A program made the position numbers and the translations under genes. The notes beneath the pieces were generated by a model. It did not search any database. It was given only the letters and a program-made list of their open reading frames with translations, and was not told where the DNA came from. Shown piece by piece: positions 1-8,143 of a stretch of 34,648 bases of DNA; position 1 is the first letter of the stretch; each line of letters begins with the position of its first letter. The stretch comes from an uncultured Lachnospiraceae bacterium (GTDB lineage: Bacteria; Bacillota; Clostridia; Lachnospirales; Lachnospiraceae), in contig CAJUJM010000067.1 of assembly GCA_910586755.1 (NCBI GenBank), positions 1-34,648 of the forward strand, written 5' to 3'.

Positions 1-211
1 ACCTCGCCAAGTGTTCATAGTATACCATGGATACTAAGCTCGAAAACACCTCACTAAGTATCCAGGCATGCATTCTCACTAGGCTCGATAAGACCTCGCC
101 AAGTGTTCATAGTATACCATGGATACTAAGCTCGAAAACACCTCACTAAGTATCCAGGCATGCATTCTCACTAGGCTCGATAAGACCTCGCCAAGTGTTC
201 ATAGTATACCA
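1..211. repeat. 92-bp tandem repeat, 2.3 copies, open at left edge
   Basis: Two identical 92-bp units (1-92 and 93-184) are followed by the first 27 bp of a third (185-211). Each unit is itself a dimer of two diverged halves of about 46 bp. Both halves begin ACCTCRCYAAGT and end CTARGCTCGAWAA, so this is a higher-order repeat. The first half holds a near-palindrome around CCATGG and the second one around GCATGC. The array lies downstream of the rubredoxin terminator and contains no credible gene. It continues beyond the window, so copy number is unknown. Confidence 0.95.
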
Positions 212-233
212 CAATGCTGCGGCAACGTAAATG

Positions 234-272
234 AAGAAAAAACAGGCAGCAAAGATTTTACTCTCCGCTGCC
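234..272 (-). terminator. Rho-independent terminator after rubredoxin
   Basis: On the minus strand GGCAGCGGAGA pairs with TCTTTGCTGCC (9 of 11 plus G-U pairs) and is followed by a run of T. It lies about 50 bp after the rubredoxin stop codon and ends the rubredoxin/EF-G-like transcript before the tandem repeat. Confidence 0.7.
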
Positions 273-323
273 CGCTCTTTTTACAAAACTATTATGTTGT
301 AACAGTCCAGACGGGGTATCGTT

Positions 324-485
324 TTATTCTTCCGGAACAAATACTTCTTTGCCCATACCGCAGAGAGGGCATACCCAATCCTCCGGAAGCTCCTCAAATG
401 GAGTCCCTGGCGCGATTCCGTTGTCCGGATCGCCTGCCTCCGGATCATATACATAGCCGCAAGGCTCGCAAACATATTTCTGCAT
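324..485 (-). CDS. Rubredoxin
   Basis: A 53-residue rubredoxin, a small cytoplasmic one-electron carrier with a single iron held by four cysteines. The ligands are visible as CEPCG (Cys6, Cys9) and CPLCG (Cys39, Cys42), with the conserved YVYDPEAGDPDNGI and PEDWVCP segments. The length is typical of the family. The start is set by AAAGGAGG seven bases before the ATG at 485; an in-frame ATG upstream would add eight residues but has no comparable site. It lies 44 bp downstream of the EF-G-like gene and may share its transcript. In anaerobes rubredoxin commonly passes electrons to oxygen- or peroxide-reducing enzymes; no such partner is in this window. Confidence 0.95.
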   Translation of the reverse strand: MQKYVCEPCGYVYDPEAGDPDNGIAPGTPFEELPEDWVCPLCGMGKEVFVPEE

Positions 486-529
486 GGTCACAACCTCCTT
501 TTCCATCATCTTAACCTGATTTGTGGTTT

Positions 530-2623
530 TTATTCATCCTTCATAGCTGCTCTGGCTTCTACTTCTTTCTTCTGTACATCGCCGGGAGCCTGCTCGTAAC
601 GTGCGAATTCATATTCATAAGTACCGATGCCGCCGGTCATGGAACGGAGGTCGGTATTATAGCCGTAAAGCTCAGACATTGGAATGTCCGCCTCAATAAT
701 CTGTTTTCCTTTGTGATCCGGATTCATACCCAGCACACGGCCGCGGCGGCGGTTTAAGTCGCCCATAACGTCTCCCGTAAACTTATCCGGAACCGTAACC
801 TTCAGGGAAGCAATGGGCTCTAAAAGAACCGGGCCTGCATCCATAAAGCCCTTCTTAAAGGCCAGGATCGTAGCCATCTTAAAGGCCATTTCAGAGGAAT
901 CTACCGGATGATAGGAACCGTCTACCAGAGTAGCCTTTAAGCCCACAACCGGATATCCGGCCAGAGGACCTTTCTGAACACATTCCTGAAGCCCCTTCTC
1001 CACTGCCGGGAAGTAGTTCTTGGGAACGGATCCGCCAAAGATCTTCTCTTCAAATACATAAGGAATCTGCAAATCGCCGGAGGGCTCAAATTCCATCCAG
1101 ACATCGCCAAACTGGCCGTGTCCGCCGGACTGTTTCTTGTGGCGTCCCTGAACCTTTACTTTCTTTCTCAGGGTCTCCCGGAATGCAAATTTAGGCTTCT
1201 CTAATACAATATCTACCTTGTAGCGCGCCAGAAGCTTGCTGGAAACCACCTCCAGCTGCTGATCGCCGATAGCGTACAGTAAGGACTGACGGTTCTCCGG
1301 ATCCCCTACTACGCGGAGGGTTAAATCCTCTTCCATCATCTTGGCCAGGGCGCCTGCAACCTTGTCATCCTCGCCCTTATTCGCGGCCCGGAATGCCATA
1401 TAGGTATAAGGAGTGGAAATCTCCGGCTTATGGTAAACAATGGGGGCGCTCTTTAATGCAATGGTATCGCCGGTCTGGGTTACAGAAAGCTTTGCAACCG
1501 CGCCGATATCGCCGGCCTTCAGCTGGTTAACCTCAATCTGCTCCTTGCCTCTTAACACGTAAATCTTGCCGATCTTTTCCTCGGTATCCTTGTTCACATT
1601 ATAAATCGTGCTGTCCGGCTTTAAGGTGCCGGTGCAGACCTTCATGAGGGAATATTTTCCAATAAAGGGATCCACAATGGTCTTAAACACCCTTGCAGAC
1701 AGGGAAACGTTATCATCATATTTGGCTGTAAACCGCTCTCCGGTGGAAACATCCACGCCGATGCACTCATAGCGGTCCGGTGATGGGAAATATTTGTCAA
1801 ATGCCTGAAGCAGTACGGAAAATCCCTGACAATTGATTCCAGATCCAAGCATAATGGGCACGATGTTGCCCTCAATAACGTGACTTCTCAATGCATTAGA
1901 AATCTCTTCCTGAGTAAATTCCTCGCCGGAGAAATAACGCTCCATATATTCCTCACTGGTCTCTGCCACTGCCTCCATAAGGGCTTCTCTGGCAATGCCC
2001 AGGTTCTTTTCTACATAGTCCGGAATCTCGCACTCTACGTAATTGCTCAGCTCTGTAAAACGGCGGCCTTTCATCTTTACTACGTTTACAAAGCCCACAA
2101 ACTTCTCGTTTTCACGGATAGGAAGCTGGAAGGGAGCGATCTTACGGCCGAAGCGGGTTTCCAATTTTAATACCAGTTCCCGGTAGCTGGCGTGATCGTC
2201 ATCCATATTGGTCACAAAGAACAGTCTGGGAAGATTGTATTTTTCACACAGCTCCCATGCCTTCTCGGTTCCAACCTCAATGCCTGCCTTACAGTTTACT
2301 ACAATAACGGCTGCGTCTGCGACGCTGACAGCTTCCTCTACCTCCCCCACGAAATCGAAGTACCCGGGAGTATCTAACAGGTTGATCTTAATGGGACCGT
2401 TCTCCCCTTCATATTCCAACGGAATTAAAGAGGTGGAGATGGAAAACTGCCGCTTAATTTCTTCCTTATCGTAATCACTGATGGTGCTGCCGTCAGTAAC
2501 CTTACCCATTCTCTTTGTAACTCCGGTAATTAATGCCAAAGCTTCTGCAACTGTAGTCTTTCCTGCGCCGCCGTGGCCCAATAATACAATGTTGCGAATC
2601 TGACTGGTTCCATAAACATTCAT
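530..2623 (-). CDS. Elongation factor G paralogue (EF-G-like GTPase)
   Basis: A 697-residue translational GTPase with EF-G architecture: an N-terminal GTPase domain, then EF-G domains II to V, with the domain IV motif GGHGQFGDVWMEFEP and a C-terminal TGGIGTYEYEF segment. The P-loop is GHGGAGKTT where canonical EF-G has AHIDAGKTT. The switch region reads RQFSISTS and G3 is DTPGYFDF. These mark the EF-G-like (EFG-II type) subfamily, not the housekeeping fusA next to rpsL/rpsG. The G4 motif reads TNMD where NKMD is expected. The start at 2623 is chosen because AGGAGG sits seven bases upstream. Its role could be ribosome-associated translocation or recycling under special conditions, but this is not established. 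Confidence 0.88.
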   Translation of the reverse strand: MNVYGTSQIRNIVLLGHGGAGKTTVAEALALITGVTKRMGKVTDGSTISDYDKEEIKRQFSISTSLIPLEYEGENGPIKINLLDTPGYFDFVGEVEEAVSVADAAVIVVNCKAGIEVGTEKAWELCEKYNLPRLFFVTNMDDDHASYRELVLKLETRFGRKIAPFQLPIRENEKFVGFVNVVKMKGRRFTELSNYVECEIPDYVEKNLGIAREALMEAVAETSEEYMERYFSGEEFTQEEISNALRSHVIEGNIVPIMLGSGINCQGFSVLLQAFDKYFPSPDRYECIGVDVSTGERFTAKYDDNVSLSARVFKTIVDPFIGKYSLMKVCTGTLKPDSTIYNVNKDTEEKIGKIYVLRGKEQIEVNQLKAGDIGAVAKLSVTQTGDTIALKSAPIVYHKPEISTPYTYMAFRAANKGEDDKVAGALAKMMEEDLTLRVVGDPENRQSLLYAIGDQQLEVVSSKLLARYKVDIVLEKPKFAFRETLRKKVKVQGRHKKQSGGHGQFGDVWMEFEPSGDLQIPYVFEEKIFGGSVPKNYFPAVEKGLQECVQKGPLAGYPVVGLKATLVDGSYHPVDSSEMAFKMATILAFKKGFMDAGPVLLEPIASLKVTVPDKFTGDVMGDLNRRRGRVLGMNPDHKGKQIIEADIPMSELYGYNTDLRSMTGGIGTYEYEFARYEQAPGDVQKKEVEARAAMKDE

Positions 2624-2664
2624 AGAAATTCCCTCCTGTACAACCAAATTTAGTCCATGCGTAT

Positions 2665-2693
2665 ATTTTACTAAAAAATTCAGAAATTTTCAA
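2665..2693 (-). promoter_or_regulatory. Sigma-A promoter of the EF-G-like gene
   Basis: On the minus strand, TTGAAA (2688-2693), a 17-bp spacer and TAAAAT (2665-2670), about 40 bp before the start codon. Confidence 0.7.
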
Positions 2694-2727
2694 GCAGAAT
2701 ATGCAAGTTATACAAAGATTCCATAAC

Positions 2728-2825
2728 CGTTCAGGCGGCGGGGGATTTGACATGGATTTTGACGTCAAGCTCGCTTGTAAGGCAGAATCCATGTAAACCC
2801 CGGCAAGCACTTTGCGCCGTTAAAC
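2728..2825. repeat. Palindromic dispersed repeat, copy A
   Basis: A long imperfect hairpin. GGGGATTTGACATGGATTTTG (2741-2761) pairs with the segment at 2783-2801, around a loop containing GTCAAGCTCGCTTGTAA. The loop sequence (17 bp) recurs exactly in copy B at 14937-14953, and the outer end CGTTCAGGCGGCGGGG recurs in copies B and C. It lies in the divergent region between the EF-G-like gene and aroF, so it is unlikely to be a simple terminator. Confidence 0.8.
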
Positions 2826-2842
2826 TTTAAAGTGATAAATCA

Positions 2843-2871
2843 TTGACATTTTTCTTTCCTTGTTTTACAAT
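2843..2871 (+). promoter_or_regulatory. Sigma-A promoter of the aroF-tyrA-aroA operon
   Basis: TTGACA (2843-2848), a 17-bp spacer and TACAAT (2866-2871), 35 bp before the aroF start. No T-box or other leader fits in the short untranslated region. Confidence 0.85.
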
Positions 2872-2906
2872 GTAACACGAAGTTTTAGAAAAATGAGGTT
2901 AATGTT

Positions 2907-3917
2907 ATGATTATTATAATGAAACCAGGCGCTTCCCAGGAAGCCATTGCAAACGTAACCCGCCAGATTGAGGACAGAGGTTTAAAGCCCCATCTGTCTC
3001 AGGGTACACAGGTAACCATTATCGGCGTAGTAGGCGATAAAAGCCTTTTATCCGGCTGCAACATGGAACTGTCGGAAGGTGTGGAAAAAATTGTTCCGGT
3101 TACAGAATCTTACAAACTGGTAAATAAGAAATTCCACCCGGATGATTCTGTGGTTCCGGTAGGTCCCACTGCCATCGGCCCGGGCACTCTAACGGTTATG
3201 GCCGGACCATGTGCTATCGAGAACCATGAGCAGCTTTTAGAGACTGCCTTTGCGGTAAAAAAAGCGGGAGCTACTTTCCTTCGGGGCGGCGCATTTAAGC
3301 CCCGCACCTCCCCCTATGCATTCCAGGGCCTGGAGGAAGAAGGACTTAAGTATATGAAGGAGGCCAGAGAGGCCACCGGACTTCCGGTGATCTGTGAGGT
3401 TACCAGCGAGCACGCCATTGAAAGCGCGGTTAAATATGTGGATATGCTTCAAATCGGCGCCCGGAATATGCAGAATTTCGAGCTGTTAAAGGAAGTCGGC
3501 CGGGCCGGGATCCCTGTTTTATTAAAGCGGGGCCTTTCCGCTACCATTGACGAGTGGCTCAATGCTGCCGAGTATATTTTAGCCGCCGGAAATCCCAATG
3601 TGGTCCTCTGCGAGCGGGGGATCCGAACCTATGAGACAGCCACCCGCAATACCCTGGATTTAAGCGCCGTTCCGGTAATCCGCTCCAAGAGCCACCTTCC
3701 GGTAATCGTGGATCCCAGCCACGCCACCGGCTGCCGGGCTTATGTGGAGCCCCTTTCCAAGGCTGCCTTAGCCTGCGGCGCTGACGGCCTTATGATCGAG
3801 GTTCATCCCTGCCCTTCCTGCGCTCTTTCTGACGGGCCTCAATCCCTTACATTCCCGGATTTTGAAAAGCTGATGGAAGATATCAAGCCTTACGCCAGAC
3901 TGGCAGGACGGGGCTGA
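2907..3917 (+). CDS. aroF: 3-deoxy-7-phosphoheptulonate (DAHP) synthase, type I-beta with N-terminal ferredoxin-like domain
   Basis: It catalyses the first step of the shikimate pathway, condensing phosphoenolpyruvate with erythrose 4-phosphate. Residues 1 to about 70 form the small ferredoxin-like regulatory domain seen in Thermotoga-type enzymes. The catalytic barrel follows, with GPCAIE (100-105, metal-binding Cys102), RGGAFKPRT (126-134), QIGARNMQN (182-190), LLKRG (205-209) and DPSHATG (269-275). At 336 residues it is the normal length. The ATG at 2907 follows a GAGGT site. tyrA starts 2 bp after the stop, so the two are translationally coupled. The C-terminal stretch HPCPSCALSDG has two cysteines where homologues usually have Asn and a Glu/Lys-type residue. 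The N-terminal domain suggests allosteric inhibition by Tyr or Phe, by family knowledge only. Confidence 0.95.
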   Translation: MIIIMKPGASQEAIANVTRQIEDRGLKPHLSQGTQVTIIGVVGDKSLLSGCNMELSEGVEKIVPVTESYKLVNKKFHPDDSVVPVGPTAIGPGTLTVMAGPCAIENHEQLLETAFAVKKAGATFLRGGAFKPRTSPYAFQGLEEEGLKYMKEAREATGLPVICEVTSEHAIESAVKYVDMLQIGARNMQNFELLKEVGRAGIPVLLKRGLSATIDEWLNAAEYILAAGNPNVVLCERGIRTYETATRNTLDLSAVPVIRSKSHLPVIVDPSHATGCRAYVEPLSKAALACGADGLMIEVHPCPSCALSDGPQSLTFPDFEKLMEDIKPYARLAGRG

Positions 3918-3919
3918 TT

Positions 3920-5017
3920 ATGGCAGAACAAACCATTGCTTTTATCGGCCTGGGCCTTATAGGCGGTTCCATCGCCCGCGGGATAAAGCGGGCAAATCCG
4001 GATATCCGGATTATGGCTTATATGCGGACCCGCCGCCGTCTGGAGCAAGCCCATGCCCAGGGGATTGTGGATGTGATCCTGGACGGGATTGACGGCCATT
4101 TAAGCCAATGCGACATGATATTTTTATGTACGCCGGTAGAGTATAATGCAGATTATTTAAAGTCCATCCGTCCCTATTTAAAACCCGGCGCTATTCTCAC
4201 GGATGTGGGCAGCACCAAAACCAATATCCATGAGGAGGTAAGGCGCCTTCACATGGAGGACTGTTTTGTGGGGGGCCACCCTATGGCCGGATCGGAAAAA
4301 ACCGGCTATGAAAATTCCACGGATCATTTGCTGGAAAATGCTTACTACATTGTGACCCCTTCCGAAAAATCCACCTCAGAGCAGGTGGAGCGGGTGGCAG
4401 AGATTGCCAGAACCTTAGGGGCTATCCCCATGGTTTTAGATTACCGGGAACATGACCGGGCGGTTGCCGCTATCAGCCACCTGCCTCACCTGGTAGCTTC
4501 CACTTTGGTTAATTTAGTCAAAGCCCGGGACAATTCTGCAGAAACCATGAAGCAGATTGCCGCAGGCGGTTTTAAAGACATTACCCGGATTGCCTCTTCC
4601 TCCCCGGAAATGTGGGAACAGATCTGCATGGCCAACAGCGGGCCTATCGGGGAGATTTTAGAACAGTATATCGCCTCCCTTTCTTCTATTTTAGAGGCAA
4701 TAAAGAGCCACAGGGAAGGGGCGGTTTTTGACTTGTTAAAAGAGTCCAGAGAATACCGGGATTCGATTACAGACCGGGCAAAAGGAGCGATTGAACCGGA
4801 TTATTCTTTCTCCGTTGATATTGTAGATGAGGCCGGCGCTATCTCTACTCTGTCGGTTATTTTGGCCGCCAAAGGCATCAGCATAAAAAATATCGGCATC
4901 AACAATAATCGGGAACGGGGGGAAGGGGCCCTGCGGATCACCTTCTATGATGAGGAATCCTTAAATGCTGCCTGGACTCAGCTTACCCGCTACCATTACG
5001 AATTATTCCGCCAGTAA
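3920..5017 (+). CDS. tyrA: Prephenate dehydrogenase
   Basis: It oxidatively decarboxylates prephenate to 4-hydroxyphenylpyruvate, the tyrosine branch, using NAD. The Rossmann motif is GLGLIGGS (residues 10-17). The active-site region includes HPMAGSEKTGYENS, and the helical dimerisation domain contains HLPHLVAS. The C-terminal 70 residues (VDEAGAISTLSVILAAKG onward) form an ACT domain, which suggests feedback by an aromatic amino acid. The length of 365 residues matches the ACT-containing Bacillus type. It begins 2 bp after aroF with only a weak site of its own, consistent with coupling. Confidence 0.95.
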   Translation: MAEQTIAFIGLGLIGGSIARGIKRANPDIRIMAYMRTRRRLEQAHAQGIVDVILDGIDGHLSQCDMIFLCTPVEYNADYLKSIRPYLKPGAILTDVGSTKTNIHEEVRRLHMEDCFVGGHPMAGSEKTGYENSTDHLLENAYYIVTPSEKSTSEQVERVAEIARTLGAIPMVLDYREHDRAVAAISHLPHLVASTLVNLVKARDNSAETMKQIAAGGFKDITRIASSSPEMWEQICMANSGPIGEILEQYIASLSSILEAIKSHREGAVFDLLKESREYRDSITDRAKGAIEPDYSFSVDIVDEAGAISTLSVILAAKGISIKNIGINNNRERGEGALRITFYDEESLNAAWTQLTRYHYELFRQ

Positions 5018-5024
5018 GCCTGCA

Positions 5025-5043
5025 CGCCGCCTATTCGGCGGCG
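5025..5043 (+). promoter_or_regulatory. GC-rich hairpin between tyrA and aroA
   Basis: CGCCGCC and GGCGGCG form a perfect 7-bp stem around TATTC, followed by GATTTT. It is terminator-like but has a short T run, so it may act as a partial terminator or an mRNA stabiliser inside the operon. Confidence 0.45.
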
Positions 5044-5071
5044 GATTTTCACAGGAAAGGAAAGATGTTTT

Positions 5072-6361
5072 ATGGAATTTCAAAGAGCCTCCCGCTTACA
5101 AGGCCAGGTCACGGTTCCCGGTGACAAATCTATTTCTCACCGCAGTATTATGTTTGGTTCCATTGCCAAAGGGATTACAGAGGTTGACAATTTCCTTCAG
5201 GGAGCAGATTGTCTCTCTACCATGGCTTGTTTTCAAAAAATGGGAGTTGAGATCGAGAATAAGGGAAGCCGGGTGGTGGTCCACGGAAACGGACTTCACG
5301 GCTTAAAAGCTCCCCTGGGAGATGGTGTTTTAGATTGCGGCAACTCCGGCACTACCACCCGTCTGATTTCCGGAATTTTAGCTGCCCAAAATTTTTCGGT
5401 TACCCTTACCGGGGACGCTTCCATTCAAAAGCGGCCTATGAAACGGATTATTTCTCCCTTAAGCCGGATGGGAGCTGATATTACCAGTGTAAATAATACA
5501 GGCTGCGCCCCCCTGCTTATCCGGGGGCAAAAGCTTCACGGTATTTCCTATGAAAGTCCGGTGGCCTCTGCTCAGGTAAAATCCGCTGTTCTTCTTGCCG
5601 GCCTCTATGCCGACGGGGAGACCCGGGTCAGGGAACCAGCCCTGTCCCGAAACCATACAGAGCTGATGCTTCAGGGCTTTGGCGCAGAGGTATATACGGA
5701 AGACACCACTGCTATAATACAGCCCACCCGGGAGCTTTTCGGATGTAAGCTCTCCGTTCCCGGCGACATTTCTTCTGCCGCCTTTTTCCTGGCCGCCGGA
5801 CTCATGGTTCCCGGATCGGAGATTCTCCTGAAAAATGTAGGCATCAATCCCACCCGGAACGGGATCCTTCATGTGTGCCAGAAAATGGGAGGCAATATTA
5901 CTCTTCTGAACTTAAAAATGGAAGGCGGGGAATCCACCGCCGACATCCTGGTGCGCCACAGCTCACTTCACGGCACGGTGATTGAGGGCTCTATTATTCC
6001 TGCTCTCATTGACGAGCTTCCGGTTATCGCCGCTATGGCCTGTGTGGCAGAGGGAACCACCATTATCCGGGACGCAGCTGAGTTAAAGGTCAAGGAATCC
6101 AACCGCATTGAGGTAATGGTGAAGAACCTTTCCGCCATGGGCGCGGATGTAACGGAAACAGAGGACGGAATGATTATCCGGGGCGGCAGAGCCCTTCACG
6201 GCGCTGTCATTGACAGCCGCCTGGATCACCGCATTGCCATGACCTTTGCGGTGGCAGCCCTGTGTGCTGACGGTGTTACAGAAATCAAAGGAGCCCAGTG
6301 TGTAAATATCTCCTATCCGGAGTTTTACCAGGATTTGAAAAGGCTTTCGGGAAATGCTTAA
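5072..6361 (+). CDS. aroA: 3-phosphoshikimate 1-carboxyvinyltransferase (EPSP synthase)
   Basis: It transfers the enolpyruvyl group of PEP to shikimate 3-phosphate in the sixth step of the shikimate pathway. Visible motifs are GDKSISHRS near residue 17, LDCGNSGTTTRL, GDASIQKRPM, SAQVKSAVLLAGL, ELKVKESNR and DHRIAMTFAVAAL. The length of 429 residues is normal. GNSGTTTRL resembles the Bacillus-type class more than the enteric NAGTAMRPL type, so the enzyme may be less glyphosate sensitive; this is inference only. The start follows AGGAAAGG. The stop codon shares the palindrome TTAA with the stop codon of the convergent aldo/keto reductase gene, leaving no room for a terminator. Confidence 0.95.
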   Translation: MEFQRASRLQGQVTVPGDKSISHRSIMFGSIAKGITEVDNFLQGADCLSTMACFQKMGVEIENKGSRVVVHGNGLHGLKAPLGDGVLDCGNSGTTTRLISGILAAQNFSVTLTGDASIQKRPMKRIISPLSRMGADITSVNNTGCAPLLIRGQKLHGISYESPVASAQVKSAVLLAGLYADGETRVREPALSRNHTELMLQGFGAEVYTEDTTAIIQPTRELFGCKLSVPGDISSAAFFLAAGLMVPGSEILLKNVGINPTRNGILHVCQKMGGNITLLNLKMEGGESTADILVRHSSLHGTVIEGSIIPALIDELPVIAAMACVAEGTTIIRDAAELKVKESNRIEVMVKNLSAMGADVTETEDGMIIRGGRALHGAVIDSRLDHRIAMTFAVAALCADGVTEIKGAQCVNISYPEFYQDLKRLSGNA

Positions 6362-7539
6362 AATCCCCCAAACCGTTTCAAAGCCCAGGCGGCCAGATGG
6401 TACAGAGGAGTCTCATAGGTTTTTACCACTTGCTCCAGTTCCTTTCGTATTGAAATTCCCTGAGGGCAGTGCTTCTCACATTTTCCGCATTTTATGCAGA
6501 GAGAAGCATTGCTCTTTTCTTTTTTTATGGTAGTGCACATCACGTACTCCCGTATGCCCTTCCAGTAACCGTCCAGAGCCCCGGCGTTGAGGCATCGGAA
6601 AGAACCGGGGATATCCACCCCCGCAGGACAGGGCATGCAGTAGCCGCAGCCGGTACAACCTACCTTTACCTCCCGGTTAATGGCATTTACCACCCTGGAG
6701 AACATTTCCTCTTCTTTTTCGGTAAAGGAGCCCGCCTCTGTGCCTGAGGCGGTTTTCACATTTTCCTCCAGCATTTCCATGGAATTCATACCAGACAGAA
6801 CCACTGTGACTTCCGGCTGATTGAAAAGCCAGCCCAGAGCCCATTCCGCCGGGCTGCGGGTATTATCCGTTTCCGCGAAAATCTTTACCGCCTTTTCCGG
6901 CAGTCCTCCTGCCAGTCTGCCGCCCCGAAGGGGTTCCATGATAATTACCGGCATCCCCTTTTTTGCCGCGGCATAAAGGCCCTTCCGGCCGGCCTGGCTG
7001 TTCTCGTCCAGGTAATTGTATTGGATCTGGCAGAAGTCCCAGTCATAAGCATCCAACAGCCGGATAAATTCGCCGCTGCCGCCATGATAGGAAAATCCCA
7101 CATTGCGGATGGCTCCGCTTTTTTTCTTTTCCTCCAGCCACTTAAGCACTCCCAGGCTTTTTAGCCGTTCCCACACCTTCACATCGGGAAGCATGTGCAT
7201 CAGGTAATAATCAATATAATCGGTCTTTAACCTCTCACACTGCTGGCGGAAATATTTTTCCATATCTTCCCGATTTTTTACAAAATAGTGGGGAAGCTTG
7301 GTGGCGATCTTTACCGAGTCCCGAATGCCGTTTTTTTGCAAGATTTCCCCTAAAACTTCTTCGCTTCCCGGATAGATATAGGCGGTATCAAAATAATTCA
7401 CTCCCGCTTCCACTGCTTTTAATATTTCTCTCTCGGTCTCTGCCTTGTCAATGGCGCCGCCCTTTCTGGGAAAGCGCATACATCCGAATCCCAGCACTGA
7501 CAGCTTTTCACCGTTTTTTTCATTGATTCGATATTGCAT
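6358..7539 (-). CDS. Aldo/keto reductase with C-terminal 4Fe-4S ferredoxin domain
   Basis: Residues 1 to about 280 form an aldo/keto reductase barrel with the catalytic set visible as NYFDTAYIYP (Asp, Tyr), IATKLP (Lys) and YYLMHML (His). The last 110 residues carry two cysteine clusters, CTGCGYCMPCP and CIKCGKCEKHCP, of the kind that bind 4Fe-4S clusters. This domain pair is common in clostridia, where substrates are mostly unknown. The start is 1 bp downstream of the engB stop codon, so it is the last gene of the clp-lon-engB transcript. The gene is convergent with aroA and overlaps it by 4 bp. The specific reaction cannot be named. Confidence 0.9.
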   Translation of the reverse strand: MQYRINEKNGEKLSVLGFGCMRFPRKGGAIDKAETEREILKAVEAGVNYFDTAYIYPGSEEVLGEILQKNGIRDSVKIATKLPHYFVKNREDMEKYFRQQCERLKTDYIDYYLMHMLPDVKVWERLKSLGVLKWLEEKKKSGAIRNVGFSYHGGSGEFIRLLDAYDWDFCQIQYNYLDENSQAGRKGLYAAAKKGMPVIIMEPLRGGRLAGGLPEKAVKIFAETDNTRSPAEWALGWLFNQPEVTVVLSGMNSMEMLEENVKTASGTEAGSFTEKEEEMFSRVVNAINREVKVGCTGCGYCMPCPAGVDIPGSFRCLNAGALDGYWKGIREYVMCTTIKKEKSNASLCIKCGKCEKHCPQGISIRKELEQVVKTYETPLYHLAAWALKRFGGF

Positions 7540-7540
7540 A

Positions 7541-8143
7541 CTATTCTGCCTCTTCCATAAGTCCTGCTTCTTTTTCCAGAATCGCCAAGATCTCTTCTCT
7601 TCCCTGCTTGGTCTCTGCGGAAAAAGGAATCAGGATGTCTTCCTTTCCCATCCCCAGCCCTGTGCGGATCTTCTTTACCTGGCCTGCCACCTGGCTGCGT
7701 TTTAACTTATCCAATTTTGTGGCAATAATAATGGGTTTCCAACCATTGTGGAGAATCCAGTCATACATCATCTTATCATTTTCCGACGGGTCATGTCGGA
7801 TGTCTACCAGAAGAAATACTTTTTTCAGCATAGCGGACTTGTTCAGATAATTTTCAATCATCTTTCCCCATTTTGCCTTTTCCTCCAGGGATACTTTGGC
7901 ATAGCCGTAGCCCGGCAGATCCACGTAATACATATGGTCATTGATCCGGTAAAAATTGATGGTCTGGGTCTTTCCCGGCTGGGATGAGGTTCGGGCGTAT
8001 GACTTCCGGTTCATGAGCGTGTTAATCAGGGAAGACTTCCCCACGTTGGATTTCCCTGCAAAGGCAAACTCCGGCAAGGTATTCTGAGGCAGTTTACTTT
8101 TAATGCCGCACACGGTTTCCAGGTTTACGTTTTTGATAATCAT
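7541..8143 (-). CDS. engB: Ribosome biogenesis GTP-binding protein EngB (YsxC/YihA)
   Basis: A 200-residue essential-type GTPase of the YihA/YsxC family, needed for assembly of the large ribosomal subunit. G1 is GKSNVGKSS (residues 30-38), followed by SQPGKTQTINFY. G3 is DLPGYGYA (75-82) and G4 is TKLDK. The start ATG overlaps the lon stop codon (ATGA), showing translational coupling. The lon-engB order is conserved across Bacillota and supports the call. Confidence 0.96.
   Translation of the reverse strand: MIIKNVNLETVCGIKSKLPQNTLPEFAFAGKSNVGKSSLINTLMNRKSYARTSSQPGKTQTINFYRINDHMYYVDLPGYGYAKVSLEEKAKWGKMIENYLNKSAMLKKVFLLVDIRHDPSENDKMMYDWILHNGWKPIIIATKLDKLKRSQVAGQVKKIRTGLGMGKEDILIPFSAETKQGREEILAILEKEAGLMEEAE

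Noticed and set aside
1..211. CRISPR array
   Set aside because: Units are identical over their full 92 bp with no unique spacers.
119..514. 131-residue plus-strand reading frame
   Set aside because: It runs through the tandem repeat and antisense to rubredoxin; no ribosome binding site or family features.
2728..2825. Copy A as a transcription terminator
   Set aside because: It lies between divergent genes and has no T run; repeat copies elsewhere explain it better.
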